Below, piece by piece: positions 11,693 through 21,895 of a stretch of DNA of 64,000 bases. The stretch lies in the NCBI GenBank assembly GCA_021030905.1, contig JAGFMI010000009.1, positions 1,116,001-1,180,000 on the forward strand, read 5' to 3'. The stretch is from Pyrenula massariospora (Eukaryota > Ascomycota > Eurotiomycetes > Pyrenulales > Pyrenulaceae). The notes below the pieces were generated by a model that saw only the letters and a program-made list of their open reading frames with translations, ran no database searches and had not been told where the DNA came from. The translations under genes and the position numbers were made by a program. Position 1 is the stretch's first letter, and each line of letters starts with the position of its first letter.

Positions 11693-12920
11693 TCACTCAA
11701 CATCTACAACTGCTAGTCCCCCAACCGTCCTATAGTCTCCCTCCCGAAAAACACCCCGACAGTTCGGGCACCTGGGGTCCCGTCCACAAGAACCGTCTTC
11801 CACCAGTTGGCGGAAACAAGTGCTATGGAATCCGGCGCGGCAACGGCCGCAGCGGTACTCTCGCGACGAGGGAGAGATGGAGTATTGGCAGATGGTGCAG
11901 GGGCTATCAAGAGAGTCAGTCGTAGTCATCGAATGAGGGGCGGGAGTGGTGCCGGATGCGAGGTGGACGGGGGCTGATGACACGGGTGTGGGGGTGGGTT
12001 TGGGTTTGGGAGCGGCGAGGGGGAGAGGTACTAGTAGGGGAGATGGGGGAATACCCTGGGCTCTGGACGCGAGCGCGGGTGCGGTCGCGACGGGGTGGAG
12101 GGCTGCGGGCGGAGGGCCTCGTTGATCGTGGGAGGGAGAAATCGCCATCGTGATCGTCATCGGAGTTGAAGCGCCGACCGCGACTAGGACGGGATCGAGG
12201 GCTTGAAGGCGGAGGGAAGTCATCGAGATCATTATGGTTACCTGAGGAGTAATGACGATCACGACTAGGATCTGGAGAGTATTCGGGGCGGCGTCGGCGA
12301 CTTGAGGAGTAGTTAGGATCATAACAGCGGCTTGAGGAGGATTCAGAGTCGAAACGCCGGCTTGAAGAGCGGCCAATGTCATGACGACGACTATCACCGC
12401 GGTCAGAAAGTTCCAGCCGCATAAAAGCATCCTGGAGATCAGCTCGGCCTGGAACGTCGTCGTCTGGGTGTCGAAACATATTACGATCATGCGCACGACT
12501 ACTATGGGAGCTAGGGTACCGATCGCCAACGCGCGAACCAGTACGTCCGTTGTGGTTGCGGCGTGCTCCAGGAGGGAGCATATCGATCATGCCACGTTCT
12601 TCGTATTCTTCAAGCCAGCGTGGCGCATGATAAGATCCGCCAGAGCGAGCGCGTGAAAACCATTCTGGTTCACTGGTATCTTGGCCGTCACCCTCCCAGC
12701 GCTGGTCATATGTATACCACTGTCGACCTCCAGAGGTGGCCGTGGGACGACCAGTGGCGCGAGAACATTCCCATCCGTGCTCGTCAATGTAAGTATCGTT
12801 GTTGCGGTAGCTGCTGGAAGTCATCGCGGATAGTGTTGAAGCTTTACTTTGGCCGGGGGAAGAGGAGGCTGAAGAATGGGGTGATTTAAAGGGTACGAGA
12901 GCGACGGTTTCTTTGTCCAT
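11693..12920 (-). CDS. RING-like zinc-finger protein with long Arg/Ser-rich N-terminus
   Basis: Probable E3 ubiquitin ligase-type protein. Exons are 12032-12920 and 11693-11973 (389 aa). The start at 12920 (MDKETVALVPF) is the first ATG of the frame. Residues 60-300 are disordered and rich in R, S, D, Y and P. The C-terminal cysteine cluster reads C-x2-C (CTIC), then C-x2-C (CGRC), H-x2-C (HSTC) and C-x2-C (CPNC), eight metal ligands in RING/PHD-like order. The proposed intron (11974-12031, 58 nt, GTACCT...ATCAG) is needed because the two halves lie in different frames; its branch site is weak. An alternative acceptor at a downstream CTGAC...GATAG does not keep phase with the nearby donors. 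The Cys cluster is certain; the exact junction is not. Head-to-head with the F-box-like gene across about 920 bp. Confidence 0.75.
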
Positions 12921-13842
12921 GACGAAACGAACAGGGTCGGGGGTGGTAGGTTGAGTTTGGAGATTGGAATCGAGTTTGTCCGGAAAAGGAATCAGAGTCT
13001 TGGTTGAGATCTCGGGGCCAGCCGGATGAGGTTCACAAAGGCAAACAGACAATGAAAAGTGAAAGGTAAACGAAGGACAGAGACATTGTTCAAAAGGACG
13101 GAAAACATTGCCAATACGAATTCCAAAAGGAATATCAGAGCAGTTGTCCAAGGATGCAGCAAGGCAAATATGCCATCATGCTGTGATGGTCGATTAGCGT
13201 GACTGAAATAGCAACTGTGTCTAAGTACTTTGAGCATTGAGAAGCCTTGAGCTGTTCAAAAGTACCTGATCGACATTTGGGGCTGACTTAGACAGTAGGC
13301 TTGTAGAGTGAAGCAGTCTTTCATGACTGGGAACGCCGTGATGTTTCATGCGTGCTGTTAATGCCCGTGTCTGCCTTGAGACGCCTCGCGTGCTTTTCAA
13401 CCATTGACGCAACGCCCGACACCCAGGATGGGCCACAGACACCTTTAACAATCACTGACGACAAAATCCGAAAGGGACAACTCTTCGCAGTGATGCGTTT
13501 CATCTATGGTGATCTCACGAGTCAGTCACTAATGGATGGTGAAGGCTTTGAGGACGTCGGCCGGCAAACCTTCCACCCCTCGAATTAGGCGGACCAGGCA
13601 AGCGAGGCAAGACGAGGCTGGTCCTCTTGTCACATTTGAGCACACGTCCACCAAAAGTCCCAATTACGGATCCATGACCCATCAAGGCATTCTCTTGAGG
13701 CGTTAGGTGGCTTGCCCATCTATGTGGTTGCTTTTTTGCGGCACTTCAGCTCGGTCATTTTTAGTCTATCCTGAATGATGCTTCACTTGGGCCCACCGCC
13801 AAACCCCAACAGCCGGACAAGAAGCACGTCCGTATCTCAGCC
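12921..13842. promoter_or_regulatory. shared divergent promoter region
   Basis: About 920 bp separating the RING-like gene (minus) from the F-box-like gene (plus). Both may be transcribed from here. No individual sites could be assigned; small open frames overlap on both strands without domain support. Confidence 0.4.
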
Positions 13843-16800
13843 ATGGCCTGCAGCGAGAATGGGCTTACCCAAGGAAGATCCATTCAAACCGCATCAGACG
13901 TCCCTCAACCGACCTCCCGATTCGAGTCCGCGGTCTTCGGTAATGCGCCGATTGTCGAGTCCTTCCTTCGCAATACCCCTACCCTCACAATCTTCAATCT
14001 CTACCACACCTCTCGATACCTACGAAGTTACCTTCGCAATTACCCATTAGCTTGGCAGCATCTCTCTTTTCGTATCGCTCAGCCTGCCAATACCACGGTC
14101 ACTCCGCCCAATAGTGATCAAAAACAGTCCAAGAACTATGCACTTGACCATCTGATACTAGAAGTTATCAGTCCCTTCAGCAGTTGCATCAAAAGCTTAG
14201 AAGTCGACAACACTGCTGTGTCTGGCCGGACTCTGACCGATACGGTGCTCACTTTTCGAAAGGGGACAATTGAGCACCTATCGATAAGAGGTTGCAAGAA
14301 TGTTTCGCTCAAGTATCACATTATTCCCTACCTAGCTGTCATCCGCTTAGAACAGAATCGCGAACCCAAAACCTCCCGGGGAGGTCTGAGACCACCAGAT
14401 TTAGCATTGAAGAGTTTATACACATATCGATGCAGACATCACAGGCGCCGACCATACTTACCTGCCTCGCTTCATCGAAGAGACTCCGACTCCGAGCCGA
14501 CGCATGAATTGGTGGAGCTATGTCATAACCTTGGAATCTACACAGATACAGCTTGGTGTACAACGCCTGGTGGCAGGTGTTTCCGCCGGAGAGGATATGT
14601 TCAAATGAGAGTCCCTCACGGAACTGCTGAAGTGTGGGTCGTGTTCGACCGTCTCTGGCGATCAAAGAATTGGATTGGTCCTACAAATCGTGAAGAGTCT
14701 TGCAAGGAACGAGACGGTAGGTCATGGGAGAAGAGGGAACACGGCTTTGATGGAGAGGCATTGGGAATCGAGGGATCCAGGCACTACTCTGAGGGCAAGA
14801 CTCTTCCGACGCACCTTCGCTACAGTCATCGAGAGTTTGTTGAGAACGTCAAGTGCGACAATTGTGGCGATCGAATCCTAGAGCGTTGCGAGCAGTGCAG
14901 CGTAATGATGCATTGTGCAGGCTGCAGAAAGACTCTCTGCCACTCATGTGCTTTCGACCGGCCATTTCCTTCGGAATGGATGACGCCATTGCCTGAGGCT
15001 GGGCAGACAAAGGAACCGGATAAGTTTTGGTGGGCGCCTGGTTTCGGTGTTTCGCCATGCAGAATGAGCGAGTCTGCACCACAGCAACAACAGCCCCAAC
15101 CACAACAACAAAACCAGAACAACGCAACTCCAAGCTATCCTAATCTTAAATTCAAATGGTGCTGCTGGGAGCCGCTTTTCTCTGGCGGAGGCGGAATTTC
15201 CTACGGTGGACCACAAACTCCGACTAGAGACCATGATCGGATGCGGGCAGTTCCTTTGCCTAGAGGCCAAGGATGGGAAGACCCTGACTTTGATACGCCG
15301 CTCTTGGAGAGGAAAGAGAATCTTGCATGCGGTCCTCTGCCGGACCTCAAAAAAGCCTTTGAGAAATCAAGTCAATCGGATCTCATGAAATGGCTGTTAG
15401 GTGGTCCGGAAACACGCTCTGTTGTGAGCCCTCGAAACCTATGCCAGGAATGCTATGATTCAGATGTGTGGAAGATGACCTGCAAATCCTGTTCTAGAGT
15501 GCTTTGTATGGAACACGATTTAAGGGGCCTCCGGGCTAGAATTTGTGGCTGTAAACCTCTATCCATAGAAAAGACCGCAATCAATCAACGGACGGAAGAA
15601 AAGCGAAAAGAAGAAGCGAGAATAAGCCAAGACGCGGATGACGATGGCCCCCCTGACACTCCCACAAGATCCATATCTCCTTTAACCGCGACCCCGTCGA
15701 CGGTCACGGAATATGGCGGTCCTTCGACTCCTACGCAGACTCATGCAGTCGATGAAAGATCTATGTCTCCAGAAACACCCGAACCATTGATGTTAGCTCA
15801 ACCGACACCCATTCGCCCCGGTGCGTCATTTTCTGTGCCTGATACAATACAGCGGCCTGCATCATCTTCCTCCGATCGAACTGCTCAGGCGGAAAATGAT
15901 GACGGATCTCGCTGTAGTACCCCGGACTTTGACCCCGAGCAACCTTCTGAGACCCAGGAGCAAGAGAGTACTTCAAAGGCCGTACCCTGGACAGGTTGCC
16001 TGTCCTTTTTCTGTCCGTCAGTTCGACCGATGGGGGATCATCGCGTTCTATGTGGACCCTATATACGGGAGTGCATGTGCTGCAAGACTCTTGTTTGTGA
16101 GTCTTGTCTGAAAGTAGAATCGACACGTCGCCATGAGGCAAATATGCGTGACCTCACTACAGTCGAGGCGGATTACGAAAGAGAAGAAGCTCGTAGTAAA
16201 GGTTGCGATTGCACTGCCTGCGAAAGTCGCTTTTTCTGTCCGAATTGCAGACGGGACCGGGAGCAGAAAGGAGAATGCAAGTTTGTTGAGGAAGAACGTC
16301 AGAGATTACAGGAGAAATTCCAGAAAGAACTGGAACGTCAGCAACAAGTAAGAGAAAGAGAAGATGCTGATCGTATTGCTGAAGGAATGTCTGAATTTTG
16401 GGAAAGTCTTCATGATCTTACCTCACCGTTAGGCCTCCCAGGTATCGAGCTGCAGCCGACTCTGGTCTCCGACAAGGGAAGACTAGACCCGTCATCAGCT
16501 CCTGCAGCATATGCCAGGGCATCAAAGTTGATGGCACAGCAAATTGGTATGGTTGAACAGTCAAAGAGAGTGCTCAAAGACGGAATGACTCTGCTTGCCC
16601 CGCAGGATGCCGGCAAGGCTAAGCGCAAAGTCATTGACGTACTGAAAACCTTTTTGGAAGAGCTCGATCTCACAACTGGAGAGGAATCCAACGACGACGG
16701 AAACGTTGCAAGGAACACAATAGTCGCGGACACTAGGAACTCGGCTGCCGGACCTTCCTCGGGGTTGGGAAGTAATAACAATGGTCAGGAGAAATCTCCT

Positions 16801-17085
16801 GATGCAAAAGAGTCAAGGGACTCGAAAGGGAAAGGCAAAAAGGCCGTAGTAGAGGGCTCGAATCCTCTCGAGGTGGTGTCGTTAAGCGGTACACGCAAAG
16901 GCAAGGAATATACAAGGCAAAGTTCAAACGTTCAAAGTACCAAATCGTCATCACCTTGGCCGAGGCGGACTTCTTCAATCCTTACCCGAGGACCAACGTC
17001 TATTTATTCGGCTTTGCCTCCTAGGACAGGACTCTTCCTGAGTGATATGGGCTTTCGACCTGCCGTGGATGATGACGAGTCTTGA
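13843..17085 (+). CDS. large F-box-like protein with several Cys-rich zinc-binding clusters
   Basis: Single-exon gene of 1080 aa, starting at ATG 13843 (MACSENGLTQ). Residues about 25-75 look like an F-box (APIVESFLRNTPTLTIFNLY, then SRYLRSYLRNYPLAWQHLSF), suggesting a substrate receptor for an SCF ubiquitin ligase. A leucine-rich segment follows (about 105-170: LILEVISPFSSCIKSLEVDN and similar). At least four Cys clusters come next: CDNCGDRILERCEQC with C/H ligands (about 346-380), LCQECYDSD...CKSCSRVLC (about 533-565), CMCCKTLVCESC (about 745-756) and CDCTACESRFFCPNC (about 786-800). A coiled-coil region near 820-860 is rich in E, Q and R, and the C-terminus is disordered. The combination is not one I can name. 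F-box identity rests on pattern, so it is moderately sure; zinc binding is inferred from the CxxC pairs. Confidence 0.8.
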   Translation: MACSENGLTQGRSIQTASDVPQPTSRFESAVFGNAPIVESFLRNTPTLTIFNLYHTSRYLRSYLRNYPLAWQHLSFRIAQPANTTVTPPNSDQKQSKNYALDHLILEVISPFSSCIKSLEVDNTAVSGRTLTDTVLTFRKGTIEHLSIRGCKNVSLKYHIIPYLAVIRLEQNREPKTSRGGLRPPDLALKSLYTYRCRHHRRRPYLPASLHRRDSDSEPTHELVELCHNLGIYTDTAWCTTPGGRCFRRRGYVQMRVPHGTAEVWVVFDRLWRSKNWIGPTNREESCKERDGRSWEKREHGFDGEALGIEGSRHYSEGKTLPTHLRYSHREFVENVKCDNCGDRILERCEQCSVMMHCAGCRKTLCHSCAFDRPFPSEWMTPLPEAGQTKEPDKFWWAPGFGVSPCRMSESAPQQQQPQPQQQNQNNATPSYPNLKFKWCCWEPLFSGGGGISYGGPQTPTRDHDRMRAVPLPRGQGWEDPDFDTPLLERKENLACGPLPDLKKAFEKSSQSDLMKWLLGGPETRSVVSPRNLCQECYDSDVWKMTCKSCSRVLCMEHDLRGLRARICGCKPLSIEKTAINQRTEEKRKEEARISQDADDDGPPDTPTRSISPLTATPSTVTEYGGPSTPTQTHAVDERSMSPETPEPLMLAQPTPIRPGASFSVPDTIQRPASSSSDRTAQAENDDGSRCSTPDFDPEQPSETQEQESTSKAVPWTGCLSFFCPSVRPMGDHRVLCGPYIRECMCCKTLVCESCLKVESTRRHEANMRDLTTVEADYEREEARSKGCDCTACESRFFCPNCRRDREQKGECKFVEEERQRLQEKFQKELERQQQVREREDADRIAEGMSEFWESLHDLTSPLGLPGIELQPTLVSDKGRLDPSSAPAAYARASKLMAQQIGMVEQSKRVLKDGMTLLAPQDAGKAKRKVIDVLKTFLEELDLTTGEESNDDGNVARNTIVADTRNSAAGPSSGLGSNNNGQEKSPDAKESRDSKGKGKKAVVEGSNPLEVVSLSGTRKGKEYTRQSSNVQSTKSSSPWPRRTSSILTRGPTSIYSALPPRTGLFLSDMGFRPAVDDDES

Positions 17086-17931
17086 TCGCTTCAACAGCGT
17101 CTGCATAAGGGGGTCTTTTTTTCTCAAATTTTCATAGAGCAAGATGGGATGTACGATACTGGACATGTCTCTTCTCTTTCGAACATGGCGCTTGTGCGAT
17201 GGACGAGCATTAGCGGGAACATGAAATCGTGATGGCAATCTTGATCGTTACAGCGCGGTGCTTGCAATAGTCGATATCATTTTCGGTGGCGGTCAGTTCC
17301 AAGGAGGGCTTTTTGCTGGGATCCAGTCGTTCTACTATACGCTATAATGCTTTCACTTTTATAGAAGGACCGTGAAAGATAGCGCAAGATCGGTCTCTTA
17401 ATGAGGAACGTTGCCTGATTAGATTAAGCATTTAAGGAAGCTCATCGTAGTCCTAGGTCGTTCACACTCCTATATTTGTCTTCTAGACTATAAGGATTTC
17501 AAAGAATCAATTCTAGGGCCATCTCTAATGTCTCACGTTCCCCGAAGCCTCGCTTCTATTTCGCGACGAATTGCCTCGATGGAGCCTTAATAAATAATGG
17601 GTGCTGGTCTAGTCATAGCATTTCACGGTCTAACGACTTTGGCGTTCAGAACATCCTTCACTGCCATAATTCGAGATAGTAGAGATCAAATATGACCACC
17701 GACATGCATTTCGGGCGGTCGAAAAAATAGGTAAGGTATGAGGGTCTCCTCCTGCGCTCCGGATAACTTTTCCTGTTTGGGCTAATGCAAACCAAGCAAA
17801 CAACAGATTAGACTGGATCCCAAACATGCAAGACATGTGACTGAGAAAGTGCGCTATCTAGTGCGGCGGCCCACAAAACACCAATTACCAGATTGCTAGT
17901 TCCAAAATCCTACTCTTTGTCTGGCAAAGGT
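17086..17931. other. gene-poor stretch after the F-box-like gene
   Basis: About 850 bp with no convincing gene on either strand; it contains the 3' UTR of the F-box-like gene and leads into the stem-loop repeat tract. Confidence 0.5.
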
Positions 17932-18278
17932 GTAACAGTCTGCGGGCTGTTACGATTGCCTTTCCCCTCCCCCTTGCGAGAGTTTGAGTGTCTGCGGGCA
18001 CTCATATCATCTCTCGCCCTCCCACAATACGAGTTCTCGCGTAGGCGAAATTCGATACAGAATATTTCAATCTGGTGTTACCAGTATCTTCAATTGAGTG
18101 CGCGACAGTCTGCGGCCTGTTGCCATCTCTTCCCTCTTCTCCTTCGGGAGAGTGTGACAGTCTGCGGGCTATCACTATTCCCTCTCCCTCCCTTTGTGAG
18201 AGTTTGAGTGTCTGCGGGCACTCATATCACCTCTTACCTCTCACCCAAGACGAGTTCTCGCGCAGGCGAAACTCGATA
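17932..18278 (+). repeat. tandem stem-loop leader-like repeat (two copies, period about 220 bp)
   Basis: Two diverged copies of one unit. Stem-loops with an almost constant loop TCTGCGG(G) lie at 17932-17953 (stem GTAACAG/CTGTTAC), 17986-18003 (GAGTG/CACTC), 18102-18123 (GCGACAG/CTGTTGC, one G.U), 18154-18175 (GTGACAG/CTATCAC, one mismatch on this strand) and 18206-18223 (GAGTG/CACTC). After the GAGTG/CACTC hairpins, at a fixed distance, comes a double palindrome: CGAG-TT-CTCG joined by CG(T/C)AGG to CGAA...TCGATA, at 18029-18057 and 18250-18278. The spacers are pyrimidine-rich. The same composite module occurs at 32443-32509, just before an ORF start. No known transposon or RNA family is recognised. 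Confidence 0.75.
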
Positions 18279-20724
18279 AATATTTCAATCTGGTCTTACC
18301 GGTATCTTCAGTTCAATGTGTGGCAGTCTGGATGGCGGATCCCGATAGAAAAAATCTGAATCTGGTTCAACTGTTTTCTTCAAAACCAAGTCTATGAAAG
18401 CTGGATGGCAGTGGAGACTTGAGGCTTTCAACAAACAGAAAGCTCAAATACTGTCTGGACCGAGACTGGAAGCCAATGACTAACATCACAAACCTCTTGA
18501 AGAGTGACGTGAAAAGTATCATGGAGAGTAACGTCATGAGGAAGACGAGGCAGGTAAATTGCTCGACTATGGGGCCACTGGATGCTGACATCGAGAAGGC
18601 CCTTGGGAATATGACGCTCTGGAGGGAGATGAAGACGTGCGGGAGAATGAAGCACTAGAGGACGGGATGCCCTCAGGGCGAATAGCGCTCCGAGAGTTGA
18701 TTAACATGGTATCCAGGGCTAGCAGACCAGTGCCATCGGCAGCTTTCTTTCTTGACTTTCACTACCGGGAAGAATCGCACATCCGCCTGAATGACACCTC
18801 GAGCTTTTCCGTTTCCCAAATCCCTAGAGCCGACTGAAAACTAGACGAGGTACTTCTCCTCTAGCAGCAAGGTCTCAATATTGAGCAGCGTTCTCATCCC
18901 CTTGGCAGCGCTCAGCGCGCCCTCACCGCTGGAGCTGCCTCCGGCCGAGAGTAGGCTGACCAAGGATAGCTTGCGAAGGTAGACGCTTGAGCGAAAAATC
19001 GTAGCTCACGCTCGATTTAGTGAAGAATGCATCCTTCAAATCACCAAAAACCAAGGCGTCAAAGACCGGCCCATCTGTGTGTCTACGACATAGCTCCGCC
19101 CCTCGCGCCCAAGTCGACTGCCCTCGGTGCATCAGACTCCAAGTCCCAGAAGCGTGAGGAGAAGACCCTCCTGCAATCAGGCGATCCAGCGATGTTCACC
19201 TACATCTAGTCTAGCCGAAGCAGGATGTTAATCACGGCCGGAGTTCTTCAGATGATGAGGATCAACAAAGTTGTGGGAGAACTTCACCAAGGAACCCCGA
19301 AGCAGTTGATTTCAACGCCATGGACGTAAATACCATGGCGCAAGAGGGACTTACGACTGACCTGTCCTGCCGACTCTAATGCAGATCAACACCCTCTGCT
19401 CCGTGAGAAATGGCGAGAAAAATGCTCCGTCCGAACCAGGCGTGTACAGGGCATTCAGTCCAATTCTCTGAGGACCAAGGATACATGAGTTGAGGAGGAT
19501 GCCGTCGAGCTCGACGCGAACGCCTCTTTCGAGCATTGCCATATGCCACTGTCTTGGGTCACCATCCGCTTTACGTGGGAGCAATCCAGCAGTAATACCT
19601 GCAACATCTCGAACACGCACCGTTATGGGTAAGATCATCAGGTACCGACTGTGGCATCAAGGGCTTAGAACATCTAACCTTTGAGAACGATACTACGGCC
19701 GTCAATTAGCACATACTGCGCGAAGGAGACTGACAAGGTCTTAAACGCTCAGAACACAAGGATTCGAGTGTGGAAAAGGTGTTTCAGCGTCTGCAAATCT
19801 ATGCTTTGAAGACAGGAGGAGCACAAGCAGAGTCTGACCAAAGAGGTCAATTCTCAGCGACTCATCAACTTCGATAGGAGTTTAGCGGCCGCGTGTTTAC
19901 AGAGCAAAATGATCTTCTGACATTGTTCATACTAGGCACAGCAAAAAAGACTTGTGCAATCTACGATAGCTATGGAGATATCCAGTTGAGAGAGTCTGTC
20001 GACATGCGTTTCTGGACCTTCGGTCATCTCGAAGAGTAGAAGGACGAGGAGGGAACACCTCACGGAGGTCAACTCATGGGTAAAAGCACTGTTGACTTCA
20101 CCATTCCAGCATTCCATATGATCGGAAACACATGCATGTTCAGTACGTGTACTCGGATCAAGAATCCTTGAGGATGTTCTGAGAATAATGTTGGGAAGCC
20201 GACATTAATGGAGAAGATTTGCTCACAGGCTTGCTGGACGGGTTCCAGGGAAACTACAGCAATATTCAGAAGGGTCCAAATTGTTCTGATGCGAAAGAAC
20301 TCGGAGAGAGTTATGGCCTTAGCTTTGCCCGACAACAACAATATTAGATGCTCGCTGGAGCGCCGTATTGGAATAGCTGGAACCAGGGACTTCAATCGCT
20401 GAGAATTGAGCTGATTTCTGGTGGCAATCATTCAAATTCTCAGCAGGATGATCTCCGGCCTTTTGGCCCGGCGTCATCCGCTCGTATACTTATTGTCGCA
20501 CAGATTACCGGTGAGGCATTCAGGATCCTTGATCTCGGGCATCTACATGTGTCCCTCCAATCGCAACCTATCACGTGCCATGACCCCTCTTTCACCGCAC
20601 TGTCCTCTCTCAACATCGCTGGTATGATATTCGTCCTCCTCTCTCTCCTGTTATAATCACTAATCTAACAGTCTAGGCGTCCTTCGCAGACAGATAACAC
20701 TTTCACTTTTACAGACTTGTCAAC
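18279..20724. other. gene-poor, decayed region
   Basis: About 2.4 kb with only short interrupted open frames. On the plus strand 18398-18837 reads as one frame with several stops, including a stretch beginning ALEGDEDVRENEALEDG; on the minus strand 18839-18990 encodes a protein-like tail ending LLLEEKYLV followed by a stop; and 19351-19638 (minus) has an uninterrupted 95-codon frame. These look like remnants of lost genes, but none matches a family I can name. The position just downstream of the stem-loop repeat makes a decayed gene of the kind seen at 32.5 kb possible. Confidence 0.4.
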
Positions 20725-21856
20725 ATGGATACCTTTTCCAAGAGAGTATCTCTCCTGGTGGCTTTGGTAGGAATTCTCAGCCTTGTATGCTTTGAATGCA
20801 CTGCTGACAAGACGAATGGCCAGCTGTTCGCCATCTCAACTGCCCTTCCAGCGTAGGTCTTTCCACAACCACGCCGTATCTCTCGTCTTTGCTCACGCTC
20901 ACCTCCGTTCTAGCATATCCTGGTCGATCCACGCCACATTCAACCTCCCACTACCTCTCCCCATAACCGCCGTCAGCACATTTCTTCCTCTCTTCTCAGC
21001 CTTAGTACTTGGTCTCGCCAGCATCTCTCCACGTCATTCCAGCTCGCATGGTCATCCTCTCATCAACATCCTCACCTTTATCCACCAGCGACTCCCACAT
21101 ATCCTACCTATCCTTCTCACAATCGCCCCAGTAGCCCTATTCACCCTCTCCCTTGTATATATTCTTCCCTCACCTCTCTCAGCCTGCGCTCTCGAATCCC
21201 ACTGGGCCAATCTCTTTCGCACCAAGAATAGCGCTGCCGTTCGTGCCATCGAGCTCGGCCTGCATTGTTGCGGCTTCAACTCCGTCCAGGACCGAGCGTG
21301 GCCCTTCCAAGGGGGTGGCGTCGATGCATGGGAATGTCATCGAGCGCTGGGATTTGACCAGCCATGCAGGGATCTGTGGGCCAGGGAGGAGAGGAGAGCC
21401 GGCGCGCTTGTTGCAGTGGGGACGGTGGGGACGTGGGGCTTCGTTGTAAGTCGATCTCATTATCGTCTGCTAGTGGTGGTGGCGGATGGATTGGATTGAC
21501 TGGGCTGTGCATTTATTTGAGTTCTCATCTAAAAATTGCTGCTAACGTAGTTGGGTTGTTAGGTGATCGTTCTTTATCTCCTCAGGATACGCATGCAGCA
21601 GCAGACTTGGATGGGAAAGGGGAACCATAATAATGATCCAGAAAGACAGAGACTCGTAAGCGGGACAAGGTCAGGACTGAGACAGATTGAAGAATATAGG
21701 GATGAGGATGGAGAGGAAAATGGATCTGATGCGGAGCATAATCGGTCGTCAAATAACAGACCGCAGCTCATCGAAGGGGACGGAGAGCCATGGGATGAGG
21801 AACAGCCTCAGAATTCTGGCGGAGCGTCAACGGTACATATTTCCAGTCTCCGCTGA
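20725..21856 (+). CDS. fungal tetraspanin (Tsp3-like)
   Basis: Four-pass membrane protein of the fungal tetraspanin group, linked in other fungi to membrane organisation and, for Pls1, appressorium function. Exons are 20725-20784, 20824-20852, 20914-21445 and 21563-21856 (304 aa); introns 39, 61 and 117 nt, all GT-AG, the first with a CTGAC branch. TM1 (VSLLVALVGILSLLFAIS) is only formed by splicing exons 1 and 2. TM2 is near 48-66 and TM3 near 93-115. The large extracellular loop holds the hallmark C148-C149-G150 followed by FNSVQDRAWPF, plus C171 and C181, and a preceding CALESHW...F..KN pattern typical of Tsp3. TM4 (LVAVGTVGTWGFVVIVLYLL) is completed by the last exon. The cytosolic tail is acidic. 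Tail-to-tail with DPH2, only 39 bp between stops. Confidence 0.85.
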
Positions 21857-21895
21857 GGACTGTTCTCGGTAGCCGGATGAAGGCCAGATCCGCCG

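Noticed and set aside
20069-20431. 120-codon minus-strand frame
   Set aside because: No domain, no splice partners, sits in a decayed region; length is compatible with chance.
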